Part shown: positions 48,228 through 60,000 of the stretch, one piece after another
Layout of the letters: each line of letters opens with the position of its first letter
Position numbering within the stretch: position 1 is the stretch's first letter
DNA from: Branchiostoma floridae
Taxonomy: Eukaryota > Chordata > Leptocardii > Amphioxiformes > Branchiostomatidae
Direction of reading: 5' to 3'
Assembly: GCF_000003815.2 (NCBI RefSeq)
Contig: NC_049979.1
Location: 21,904,518 to 21,968,517, forward strand
Length of the DNA: 64,000 nucleotides
Translations under genes and position numbers: made by a program
The notes under the pieces: model-generated
The model's database searches: none
What the model saw: the letters and a program-made list of their open reading frames with translations, nothing else
Told to the model about the DNA's origin: nothing

Positions 48228-49448
48228 AGGCCCCCTCTCACTTGACGTGAGGCACGCTTGCGGCATTGCTGCGTTCGAAAACGCAGATGTACCGCCACGG
48301 AACCTAGAGGTGCCGCAAGCAAACCTAGAGGTGCCGCAAGCAAACCTAGAGGTGCCGCAAGCAAGCGCGACGTTTTTTAAAAAGTTTAAAAATAACGCAA
48401 GTGGCAAGATGCCGCAACAGTGCCGCAACAGTGCCGCAACGGTGCCGCAACAGTGCCGCCACCATGCCCCAAACAGTATCAAGGATATATTTTGCCTATT
48501 TTACACCAAGAATCAAAAGTAAACATCCTTTTATCACCGAAAAACTATTTTAGATGCATTTCTAATAATTTTACAGTGGTTTTCGATCCAGTAAAAACAC
48601 TGCGAATTCCACAAAACTTACCTTGTATCCGTATTCAGAGTTAACTTAAAAATACATCTTTTGATTTATTTAATTGGAAGTAGGTCAGTATTTTATACTT
48701 GAAAACAAAAAATAAGTAACTGGTTTATCGATTAACCTACGGATGTAGAGAAAAAGATTATCGTACAACGTTCAAAAATAATTTATTTATGTTGGATGAT
48801 AACGAGTTTGCGTTTGCGTTATAACGTTACAAGCTAATCATTGCTGGTAGCCTGCCGCCGATAAAATACAAAATTGCAGTCATTCAAACCGATGGGCCAT
48901 ATTTTTCTCACTTTTTACAAATATGATAGATTTAGACATCAATAGGCTGGCAAGCCATCCGCCGACAATGAAAATACTCCGCGTCATACAAAATAAGTAT
49001 GAAATATCAAGCATTTTCATTTTAAAAATTTGCAAAATTGGTGAATAAACATATTAACATACATAATTACACATAACGTTACATGGTGCAAAACGTACAC
49101 ATCGATTCAAATCTGGTATATGGTTCGTGTCCGTTCATTTGGGTCATTTCCTTTAAAGTAAAAGTCGTTCAAGGTTATCTATAACATATGTATCATATAA
49201 TTCATTATCATAAGGGAAATCTTTTCATTATAAATCTCATTTTTGGGCATTCTCATCATTTTACAGTGATTTTTCATAAATTGACAACGCTGCAATTGCC
49301 AATAACATGTTCATTTAGTTTAGAAACGCAACAGTGCCGCACGTCAGTGTGACTGCAAGACAAAATCGGTGAAATTAACACAGCAGTGCCGCAGTGAACG
49401 AACGCAGCAATGCCGCAAGCGTGCCGCACGTCAAGTGAGAGGGGGCCT
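48228..49448. mobile_element. PIF/Harbinger-like non-autonomous element, 1.22 kb, near-identical ends
   Basis: Terminal inverted repeats start AGGCCCCCTCTCACTTGACG and match at 49 of the first 50 positions between ends. TAA lies on both sides (48225-48227 and 49449-49451); a 3-bp TWA duplication is the PIF/Harbinger hallmark. There is no transposase-like ORF. GTGCCGCA motifs are concentrated near both ends. The almost identical ends suggest recent mobility. Confidence 0.82.
48301..48454. repeat. Two tandem arrays inside the Harbinger-like element
   Basis: Three perfect 21-bp units (AACCTAGAGGTGCCGCAAGCA, 48301-48363) and four 11-bp units (GCCGCAACAGT, 48411-48454, one substitution). Both units contain GCCGCAA. 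Confidence 0.9.
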
Positions 49449-49778
49449 TAAGTAGCATCGAATGGCCAGGTGTCTAGGCTAGCAGATGCGAGAATTAGAT
49501 GGAAGGGGCTCGATTCTCGGTGTTCCTGGCTAGTAGACGTCGTGTAATTGGGAAAGTTCCAACAGGTGTGAAAATTGGAAACAGACTTCGGTTCAATGGG
49601 GAGGAAAAGGTGGTGGAAGGAGATGGATGCGTTCTGCTCTCCAATTTCGTGCCCTCAAAACCCACTGTCAATACAGTACGGTCTCAAAAAGGCTTTGGGA
49701 TCACCTTTACATTCACCTGTACCACCTCTGGTACTATACTAGTGAGTCTCTATCTTTAAAGACTGATTCATAGTTAAC

Positions 49779-49989
49779 GCTAGTTCACCTTTATCTGCAG
49801 GGTAACCTATATTCGTTGTTTAAAAAAACAAGGTATTTAGGGATACCGAGTCGACAGATGATAGTTTTAAACTGCAGCATTTTGAAAATTCGAAAATATT
49901 CAAGAATCATCCGTCGTCTTGATATCACTAAATACTCTGTTTTTTATAACAACGGATATAGGCAACCCCGCGGATAAAGGTCAACTAGC
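49779..49989. mobile_element. Inverted-repeat MITE
   Basis: 211 bp; the left arm GCTAGTTCACCTTTATCTGC and the right arm read in reverse, GCTAGTTGACCTTTATCCGC, continue alike for about 65 bases. Confidence 0.72.
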
Positions 49990-50111
49990 ATTATAAGGCA
50001 AGCAAACTAAATGCTATTTCTTCATTCCTATTGGCATTGGAACACAAAGTATCACAAATAACACAACAAACAAGCCCACACAACTTTTCCAGAAGATAAA
50101 ATTTTAACATC

Positions 50112-50117
50112 TTTATT
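50112..50117 (-). terminator. SORL1: Probable poly(A) signal of SORL1
   Basis: AATAAA on the minus strand, with a strongly G/T-rich stretch about 25-65 bases further downstream (50,051-50,090 read in reverse: GTTGTGTGGG..TTGTTTGTTGTGTTATTTGTG). This is the standard arrangement for a cleavage site. It would give a 3' UTR of about 3.3 kb (53,390 to about 50,095), which includes a hAT element at 52,205-52,544 and a foldback at 53,061-53,222. Other signals, for example near 52,927, could also be used. Confidence 0.5.
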
Positions 50118-51001
50118 CAGAATTTCTCCATTTCACCTCAATTATATATTCCATACTCTTAATTTTCTCTTTTAATCAAGTTGATCTGTACATTTCAAAT
50201 AATTATACATCTGAAGAATGGATTGGGAACCTCTGAATAATGTAACACATCACTGGTACTGACAGTTTGCTCAAGCCACACTAATTCAAACACTTGGTTC
50301 CCAACAAGTAAACAGATCAAACAGAAGTTTGGAGTCAGTGGTACAAGACACTTTCAGGCTGAGTTAACTGTCACTAGAATAATGCTATGTACTTGACACT
50401 TAATTCTCAATCCCTTTGTTGCTCTTGCTGTTGCAGTTTAACCAAATCATCAACTTAGTGTGGCCTTAAAAATCAAGCAAACGGCAAAACTGTTACAAAG
50501 AGGACAGGTTCAGTTTTCCATTTTGTAAAAAAAAGTTCACAAAAGTATATGAATGGCATGTTCCAATGTTTTGTATCAGCTTTTGAAATATTGCCTGCAA
50601 AATGCACTGTCTAAACATACAGCACAAATGGAGAAACATATACCATGTATAGAGTGAAATATATTATTTCCGACTTCTTAATTCATACAAAATTTCTCTT
50701 AAAGGTTTGAAAACTTGAACTGAATTCCTTCCAAAAACCCATCCTCTTTGACAGCCCTTTGTTTTGTTGCTACATGCATGTGCAAAAGCTCCTATAGGAC
50801 TGCTATATATAATTGTAACACAATGTGACATTCTCTTACTATTATCTTGTTAATGAGAAAAAGAAAATACAGAGAAAGTTTCATAAGTGATGGAATGTGT
50901 CAACTGCTTGCTGTAAGACTATAAAATGACTTTTTTTGGAAATGCCTGGATACTCTGTGTTAATGTATTAGGCATACATAAACATGGACTTGTAACAGTG
51001 T

Positions 51002-51166
51002 GATCACATTCATATCATCGTTTGCTGTACAATTTGGATGTCAGAGGCTTTTCTAGCAGGCTGTGACAGAAATAACTGTAACAAGACTGCTGAATCTTGT
51101 GTGACAATTGGAGAACTGCAACAAGAATTACCTCGATTGTACGATAATTGTACATCGAATGTTACC
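51002..51166. mobile_element. Foldback MITE, family E (copy 3, degenerate)
   Basis: Right end TACATCGAATGTTACC and interior CAGGCTGTGACA and GTACAATTTGGATG correspond to 44,448-44,654. It lies in the presumed SORL1 3' UTR. Confidence 0.5.
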
Positions 51167-52204
51167 AGGCCCAAAAGTAAACAGTCAACATGTTGTTTGC
51201 GATGTGGCAGAGATTTTTTGTATACCACTGTAAGGTGCAACGTTAACAACATTCCCTTTACCAACTATGAAACACTCCTGGTTAGCTGGGATGTTTGACT
51301 AACAAGTTAATGAGTGCAGTAATACAACTATTATAACATTACATGCTTTGATAGAACAATAATAATTTCAAGTTCGAGAAATCAAAGAAGGCAACTGTGA
51401 TTGTCCCAATCACCATGGATGCTGGCAATTTTACACATTCGGATTATTAGACCTGTACAGATTTCTATATACACGTACACTTACACATCCCACCATCCTT
51501 TCAGCAATTGTTGAAGTGATTGGTTCATCACAAGCAGCATCATAGCAGACCCTTGCTTATAAATGACTTAAGAGACAGTAATGGAATGATTGATGAAAAA
51601 AATTAGAACGTTATCGTATTAGGTGTGTTATTTCTACAAATGTACCATTCTACCAGCCACTTTCCTACGTGTGCCTTCATGTCTTTCAAAACCTTCAGCA
51701 CAGCTCAAAACTGCTCAAATAGTGGCTAAAGGTCATGTGCCCATCTATTCTATACCTGTTATAATGATATGCATTTAAACTAAGAATGTCTGGTCCCATA
51801 AACACATTAATCTGAATAAAAGATCCTTTCTTATTTTGTAACAATTTCATCTGTGTAATATATAACATACCACAAAAGTATTTTGGAAAAAAGAACAATC
51901 AAAAACTAGGAATTAACACTTCTTGGTTGATGCTAATGGTCACTGTAAATACACCTGCAAGGGCTAGATTCTTAACTTCTTGCCTTGTGAAGTCCAGCCT
52001 TGAAAATGCAGTCTTTAAAACCATTATCCTCCTTCAAAATTCTCAGTTCTTGCTCAACTTCTGCCCTGACTACCAGAATCAGCTCCATTTGAAAGCATTA
52101 CATGCCATTATACTATTCATCCACCTTCTTACACTACCCCCAGAATACAGAGTGCCCACTACAGTGTAGTGGTCAGAACCAAATGTCATGAGTTCTAACA
52201 GATA

Positions 52205-52544
52205 CAGGGCTTTAGCCAGCTCGAAATCTTTTTCCGTCAGCCAATTACAATTGTCGCGAAAACCGCGAAAATTAATTAGAAGGACTGAACTGAGACCTTG
52301 AAAAACGGGTTTTAATGAGATTATCGTATGTGAAAGGGCAGCGACACACATTGTCAACAATCATAACAATAGCAAAACAAACAGTGTGTGGCTTTTACGG
52401 CCGTGGACAGCGTCCCCAAGCCGCCTGTAGCTTCCACCAAGGATTTTTGTCCATCAAGGTTGACGGATTGGTTTTAAAATTTTTCCGTCAGACGCAGCAC
52501 ATTTCCGTCAATTGACGGAAAAACGGACGCTGGCTAGAGCCCTG
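52205..52544. mobile_element. hAT-type MITE (CAGGGC ends) with exact 8-bp target duplication
   Basis: 340 bp. Left CAGGGCTTTAGCCAGC, right GCTGGCTAGAGCCCTG, flanks AACAGATA on both sides (52197-52204 and 52545-52552). The interior has several TTTCCGTCA/TGACGGAAA motifs. It lies in the presumed SORL1 3' UTR. Confidence 0.88.
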
Positions 52545-53060
52545 AACAGATACCAAAATGTTTCACATATAACAGCTTCAAAGAATAAATCTTACTATCC
52601 ACACCCACTGCAGATTTTAAAGAATCATTTTTTAAGACTAAAAATTGTATGACAAAACACTGTACTAGTAAGGATTTGGTGGTGACACCTTGCTGAAGAA
52701 AGTTGAGTGAAAGAGGCATAACGCTACACATGAGCAGTTTTTTCTCTACATGTACATACATTTTGTACCATCCCAGTTTGTGGTTGCAAATCTTTCAATG
52801 AGTTTAGTACTACATGCCTTTTCTTCACCATAAAACATCTAATTTTCTCAACTTAAAAGCAATGAATTTCTGCTGCTGGGTCATTCAGTCAGTATGAAAC
52901 AATACCGTTGAAAAGATCAATGTGTCTATTTATTTTGCTAATGTGCCCTCAACTGCATCTCATACAGCTTATTATTACAGCCACACACAAAAAAAAGTTC
53001 CAGTGGAATTTCTTCTTTGTCATATAAATCCTGTCTTCTAAAGCTGTACAAATAAGATGC

Positions 53061-53222
53061 TTCATAGTTTCAACTGCACATGAGAAGTGAGATGCATTGT
53101 AGGTAATATGTCAAAGGTGAACACTACTGAGACATAAACAAAACATGTCTGGATACAAGAACTGTTTACAAGTTAAGGGGCCTTCACCTTTGACCTCACA
53201 CATGTGCTGTTGAAACTATGAA
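53061..53222. mobile_element. Foldback MITE, family A (copy 3)
   Basis: 162 bp; the left TTCATAGTTTCAACTGCACA and the right end read in reverse, TTCATAGTTTCAACAGCACA, differ at one of 22 positions. Core as in copies 1 and 2. Confidence 0.72.
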
Positions 53223-53390
53223 CCAGCCTATTGCTCTGCCTAACTTTACGCATATAGGCCAAACATGGAGAATGGGGGAGGGGGGTGATTAGAAGGTGGG
53301 ATGTCTGTGGATTATCAATTGCACCTTGTAGAGAAAACACTGCGCGACCGACCGCGACCTCGCCAGGAGGTCCTGACGACCGTTCCCTTA

Positions 53391-54042
53391 CTATGCCACG
53401 ACCAGAGGCTCGTCGTCGGAGAAGCCTCGGATGATGGGGGAGTCTTCATCATCATCTGTGGGGACACATACAAGAAAATGGACATTCAGTTTCAAGTGTG
53501 TCACTACAGAGTTCAATGTCACATAAATCTTGAAGGTGTCGGGGATTGTGACAGCATTACAGAATGATTCAATGACATATGGATATAGATGCTTGATGCA
53601 CATATTTGTAATCATGCAATCATAATATCTACAGACATACATTTGCATGCATGTATCAAAATCTAATCTACATCATTTAACCAAAACATGCACTTCCAAT
53701 ATATTACTACACTTGTCTAACTGTACTACAGATATGTTGCAAATGCTAAAATCTGCTTTCCCCTTCTAGTTCAGTGAATTTCAATCACAGCGAAAGTTAG
53801 TTACAGTACTTTCACTTCAGAAGGAGCTAAAGACCTACCATCATCGCCGGTGGTGAAGGTGGCCTCGCCGCGACTGGTGTCGTAGTGGCTGGTGGCGAAG
53901 GACATGAAGCTGCGCTGCAGGCGGCGATGGCGAATGATGAACACGGCAAGAGCAACAGCCAGAACCACGATGACCAGTAAGGTGGGGGCAAGGATGGCTG
54001 CCAGGCTGGCTTTACCAGGACCCTTCTGTGGCTCGTTGTCAC
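53391..54042 (-). CDS. SORL1: SORL1 transmembrane and cytoplasmic-tail exons
   Basis: Two exons: 54042-53839 (TM helix [20 protein letters not shown], stop-transfer RHRRLQ, retromer-type motif FATSHY) and 53455-53391 (acidic stretch and terminal DDEPLVVA, stop TAG). The join is phase 1 and restores a GDD-DDDEDSP acidic cluster. Relative to the vertebrate FANSHY, one position differs (T for N). The terminal acidic-dileucine-like motif keeps its two acidic residues and the hydrophobic pair. Confidence 0.93.
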
Positions 54043-57000
54043 CTATACAAAAAAAGATTACCATTAACAACTTGTGACTTCTGTAAGACCATGCAACACA
54101 CTATCCAACATCTGTGGTTTGGAGTTGGTATTGGGATTGCCTACTGGTCTGTCAAAGTTGTTTGCATCAGCTAACAATTAATTTTGAAAAATAAAAGTCA
54201 AGCGGTGTGTGGAAACTAGCCGACTACAGCCTACCCGTGTCAGGGAACCCAGCAGCAGTATAATCAAATACTGGATACTACTAAGAAAGCCATATTCTGC
54301 TTTGATGCAATATGCAGAGCCAACTCGAGCTACAGTCGGATGGATTCTGCTACTCCCAACCCAGTACCAATCATGATTAGGAGTAATCTGAAGTCAAGGG
54401 AAGGTCCTGAATGTGTGACTTAAGGCAGCATCTTAAAATAGATCTGCTCTTACAGCTAGTCATTGGACAAGTGGTCTTGTGTTACATAGTGGAATAAATA
54501 TCACTACCAGAACTTGTAATAGTCAAACGTAAATATCTTGGAAGTGATTTTTTGTACATGTTGAAGTGAGAATCTTGTCTTGAACATGACTTACCGCCCG
54601 ATGCCAAGGTGTAGCCACTCTCCACAGACGAGTTTGCTCCATAGTGCCCGAAGTACTTGCCCACTCGGACCTTGAAGAGATACTGGGTGCCCCTCAGGAG
54701 GTTCTTCACAAGGAGCCTGTGCTCCTTCAATGTGTCCTGCAAAACCTCAAACGTGGTGTTCGGCCCCTCTGGTTTCATCAGTACCTCAAAACCCTGCAGG
54801 AAAGTCGGCAAGGTGGTCTTGTGGTTAGGGATGTTGACTTTGAATCTAAAGGTTCTGGGTTTGAATCCCTAGCAGGCCAGCATGTTGTGCCCTTGGAACA
54901 ACAACTATTTTCTCACTTGACTCATAGGTGAAAATGAGTACCGAACTTTGGTTAGGGATGTCCTCTAGGATGGAATGTACAGCTCAGGTCTAGTACATTA
55001 AAACCCGCAACACTTCTCTACAAGACAAAAAAGGAAACTTACATTTTACAAATATTTTTTTGAACTGAAATTTGGCTTGTGGTATTGATGCATGTGAATC
55101 ATTTGCACGAGCAACTTCAGAACATTTAATCAACTGCTAGTTTGGTATCAAAAACCTATATAAATCCTGCTACCAAATCGAATGTAATGGTATGGACATT
55201 TGTGAGAGTACTGTCACTCCTAAATGTTCATAAGTGTATTGCAAATCCCTTACTGTTTGCAGTGGTTTTAATTTCCAAAGTTTTTGCAGTGACCTCTCTT
55301 CCACATCCTGACACCACCAATATGAATTTCCCATGAGCGACTACTGTACTACAGAACTGTTTCAAGGAGGAACTTGAATTCTAAAGCACTTCTAAATCCT
55401 CCTTTATTCTTCTACTGCGAAATCAAGTCCTCTCAAAACTAACTGATTTTTTTTTTTAATGAGATTAATTATTTTTTATATTGTTCAAAGCAAGGTCACG
55501 AGACCACTTCAAGGCAATGAACTAAGAAGTTGGAAACTGTGCACGGAGATAGCGGTGGACATTTGTTTTGAAGGCTGATAAGTTGTAGACAGGAGGGAAA
55601 CAGGTGTCGTCGAGAGAGTTCCATAATACCATGATACCAAAGGTTGAGTGTGGAGAACTGTATTACTCACCGCATCCAGTACGACATTAGCCACATATGG
55701 GTTTCCTGCTTCCCAGATCAGTAGCAGCTGGCTGCTGGACTCAGGCAAAATCTTCAACTCAATGGGAGCTGGGACAAGGTCTGTAGGGTACAAAATACTT
55801 GCTTTAGCCTCCAGGAGTGCTAACTGTGTCAAAAAGTACATGCCAATCACAGAGATATTTTTTGGTGCTAAAATGTTGTACAATGCTACTCTAAAACTAC
55901 AGTGAACATTGAAGTCATGAAACAAATGGAGACTGGGTTTGAGGACTCGTACATTCACCAACATTTCCCACCTGTGGTCACATGATAAGGCTTGGATGGC
56001 TTTGCATTCTGGGTAGACACCTTGACATTGAAGAGGTAGTGGTGACCAGGGTAGAGACCTGTGACGTTGTACCTGATGAAATTACCGTCTAGCTGTTTGG
56101 TTCGGACTGCGTAAGTCCAGGTCGCATTTTCGTCATCAGTTGCATCAATCTCATATTGCTGTAATCAGAGTAAAACTCAGAGTCAGGACATTTCAACTTT
56201 GTAAGGCAAGACCAATTTTATTCACAACTAGAGTTCCACAACCTCAAACCTTCACCAAGTAGACTCACATTTATCTCATTACAATGCAAATGACAGGTCT
56301 CCTATTAGCGTAATCTATATTCTCCTCATTTATTATGCAAATCAAGACCAAATTTGCATAACTAACATGTTAATGACAACAGGAGTGACAGGGACAGACA
56401 GGAGGTTAGGTCAAAGGTTACCATAATCAAAGGTCATCTAATTTCCTGTCCTCAATTTTTTGCTATGATGCATATCTGTTGCCTTATGGGAACTGATGGA
56501 CAAAAAGGCATACACAGAATCAGGAAGAACCAACTTCTGAAACTTATATCAAAGCTATATGATAAAATGTAATCTTAAGACCTGAACTGTTATACATGTA
56601 CTACAAAAGAAATGTAGGACAGCACTGTGAAACACTCACTAAGCCATGCATTTGCCTGGGAGGGGCCCACTGGAGCAACACTGCGGTCTGGTTGTGACTG
56701 AGAGCCCTCAGACGCTGGGGCGGCAGGGTGTCGTCTGTGGAACAACATGGGCACAATCAGGAAACAACAACTGCAACAGTCCATAATAGATGCTAATACA
56801 ACACAAATGTAGATGCTACGCATGGTTCCTCACTGAACTTACTATAGGTGAAAGCTAGAAAGGCAACATTTTTGCAAAATTCAGTTCCTTGCATACAATA
56901 CTTAAGGCTACCCCCAAAGTAGTGTGTGCGAGTGAAAAAAAGAATTGGGGCACTAAATGGGGGTAGCCTGACGTGATAGCCAACCCAGGTAGACAGCCCA

Positions 57001-60000
57001 GGTAGCCAGACCTGGTGCAATTTAGCTCAGCCTTTTCCACAAACCTTTTTTGCTAAGAAGAAAAAACACAATATGTTTTCTTCTTTGGGAAAACATAACA
57101 AAACTGAAGTGTTATACCTTAAGGTGGTATACAAATTGGTCCTATGCAAAAGAAACCAATAAACACTTACCAAATGATGTTGTTGCTGATGTGTATGCTG
57201 GAGGACCAGGCAGGGGCTGGATGATTTTCACCATGAACAGATAGTTGAGGTCCGACTGCAGATTTTGTACTTTGAAGGCCTGTTTGGTAGTGTTGGCCTG
57301 TATTCCGCCTCTTTCCAATGCTGTTTCTGTAGTGCCGTAGTAAATTCCAAATGTCTGGAGGGAAGAATTTGATTGGTAAAAAATAATGATACAAACCTTA
57401 CAGTATGGTGTTATACAGCATTTACCTTCTGGTGTGTTACTAGTTGACAGTAAGTAGTAAATAATTGATTGAATCATTGGCACGCAAGGAAATAAAAATA
57501 GGACGGTACAATGTTAAATAGGGAAATTTCGGCAATTTTTTTTTGTGACCCACTCACGTAAGCAGGCCTGCTGTTTGTTCCATGAGTTTACAATGATAAT
57601 GAGTTTGATACCGTTGGAAAAGAAATCACACACGCTTTCTATTGAAATTCAAACAATGAAAATATGATCATATGACCTTCATATTCCAAATTTTTGTGCC
57701 AAGTTTAGTTGTGTAAACAAGTAGACAAACTCACATAGTCTCCCTCCAGATGCCAGCTGAGCTGGACAGAGTTAGTGGTCAGCCCCTGGGCAGTGAGGTG
57801 CTCCACAACCGGCAGGGCCGGTCCAAGGGTCCTAACTGTCTTCTCATCACTCTTGGGTCCATCTCCCTCATCGTTAAAGGCAGACACTTGGATGGTGTAT
57901 CGCGTGGCTGGGGACAGGTATGTCACTGATAGGGGGAGGAGAGACAATGGTAAGTGGAAAGCAGAGGTCCTGTGTTTGAGGACACCTCAAGCACATGAGG
58001 AATCCAACCACACTTAAATTGAACAGAGTACGGGTTCTTGCTGGTGTGAGTGGATCAAACTGGATCAAGTCTAGTCTTATGTAGCTTGTACATTAATTTT
58101 TGTACCTACTGTACAAACCTGCTGTGTTATGCTTTAAGGAGGAATACCGGTACTGGTTATGCAAAACAAGCAAACAAAAGTTTGAAACAAATTGTACATA
58201 CATGTACATCTGCAAGGGTGGGGCAAATTAAGTAATGTCATGACAGAGTTGAATTTTGGCACATAGGTAAAAGGTCCAGTAGAATATCTTATTTTGTTGT
58301 TCAGATTTGTAGGAGCGACTAAGCTTATAGATAAGTACAAATCTGACAAGTAACAACTGTTGAATAATAATAACAATAGATAAAGACAATAAAAAATTAT
58401 TATCAAACTTTTATTGATAACATAATTTTGAAAAATCATATAAATGGACCATTGCTGTTCCTAACCTGTAGCACTTGTTGCAGTGTGGTCGTTGACAATC
58501 TTCTTCTCCGAGATGGATTCACTTTCAGAGTTGTACCAGATAGTGTAGCCCTAAATATCAATCAAAATATGTCAGAACTATCAACAAATACATTGTATAA
58601 TGGCAAAAAAAAATAAAGCAGCACTATAATCTTTCCTACCCTGAAATTATGTCCCAGCAAAGATGACTAAACAGTACCTGGATTTGTTCAGCTGGAACAT
58701 TGGGAGCAGTCCAGCTCACAGTGATGCTCCCACGTGCAGGTGTTACAGTGACACTGGTGGGCTTAGCACCAATAGCTGCAATGTGACAGTGACACGAGAG
58801 GTTAAAATTTAAGTCAAAATCAATCAGGACATGTACTTCATAATTAATCAACCGTTCATTAAAGAAATGCTGCAGGATTCATTGGCTATATTTTTTTCAA
58901 CTATCACAGTACCAGCAAATCTGAATAACAGCTAAATTGTAATCTATACCTAGTAACAATGGCCTAAGGAGTAGAGTGTTCCCATTGCATTTGGGACCAT
59001 TGTACTTTCTCTGCTTAGCAATGATCACTTATGAGGAAGAGTCCATTGGCTCTTGTACGCCAATGGGGTTTGGGAACGATTTTAACACATCAACTTAGGA
59101 TCTGTTGATAATATGGTGCTATTTACTGTCATCCAAATTGTTTAAAACACGATTTTCCTTAAAACAGGGAGAAAACTTAAAACTTCACTTGTGGGATTGA
59201 AAATAAGACAAAATTAGGTAGAGCACATACTGGCATTATGTTAGAGTAAGTTAGAATTAAACTATGATACAAATCTATATAGGAAGAGCTGGCATATCAT
59301 AACAAAATGGACAATGTATTAGACTTTAATAGTAGCAAGTTAAAATCCTCCTTGTACTGTACTGTAACATGTGTTAGCAGACAGACTTACTTGCTGGAGA
59401 TGTAGAGACACCAGTGGAGGCAGACTCCCCCCTCCCCACCCTGGTGTAACCGGTGACCCGGATGTAGTACCTCAGACCCAGCTGGAGGTCCTGGAGGGTC
59501 GCGTTCAGGACTCTCACTGTTGTCTGCTCCGTCAAGAAGCCAATGTCTGTACCATACTCCACCTGTAGTGAGGCAGGAAAAATCTACCTAAGGCAAAGCT
59601 CACACCAATACTACTGAATATAATACACATTATAAATTCTCTGAACTCTTTTCTACAAAAGCATCTAAGATAGGAAAATCATCAGTTAGCCTTGGAGACA
59701 ACTTTGTATATTATGGTGCACTTTCAAAAATCCTTGTTATTAAATGGTGTCAAATCATACAAAATCAATGCATGGCTCAAAAGCGCCACCAGACATCCAA
59801 TAATATCACTGCAGGACAATCGCTTTCACCAGCAGCAAAAATCAACTAAACCACTAGAGGTCCTCACTGACACAGGCAAATCATTTGTCATATTTGTGAT
59901 TGAGCATTTCATTTCATGCATTGTCTTTGCACTTCATAACATGTTAGAATGACAAGATGAGACACAATGTCATGGAAAAAGTATGACCTGACATTACACT

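Larger units (their letters stand above)
46764..50100. other. Repeat-rich intergenic region between the Ig-Ig gene and SORL1
   Basis: I see no gene here. It holds a transposon-family copy at 47,219-47,539, the Harbinger-like element at 48,228-49,448 and an inverted-repeat element at 49,779-49,989. Open frames at 47,577-47,882 and 49,499-49,759 have no domain support. Confidence 0.5.

Noticed and set aside
48202-48522. 106-aa plus-strand ORF with repeated LEVPQAN peptides (and an opposite-strand ORF with repeats)
   Set aside because: The peptide repeats are a direct result of the perfect 21-bp tandem array inside the Harbinger-like element; no start context, domain or splice support.
49499-49759. 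86-aa plus-strand ORF with somewhat coding-like sequence
   Set aside because: No domain, signal peptide or splice partner recognised, and it lies between two transposons; I cannot support a gene.
51038-51298. 86-aa cysteine-containing plus-strand ORF
   Set aside because: It overlaps a degenerate foldback MITE copy on the antisense strand of the SORL1 3' UTR; the cysteines show no known spacing.
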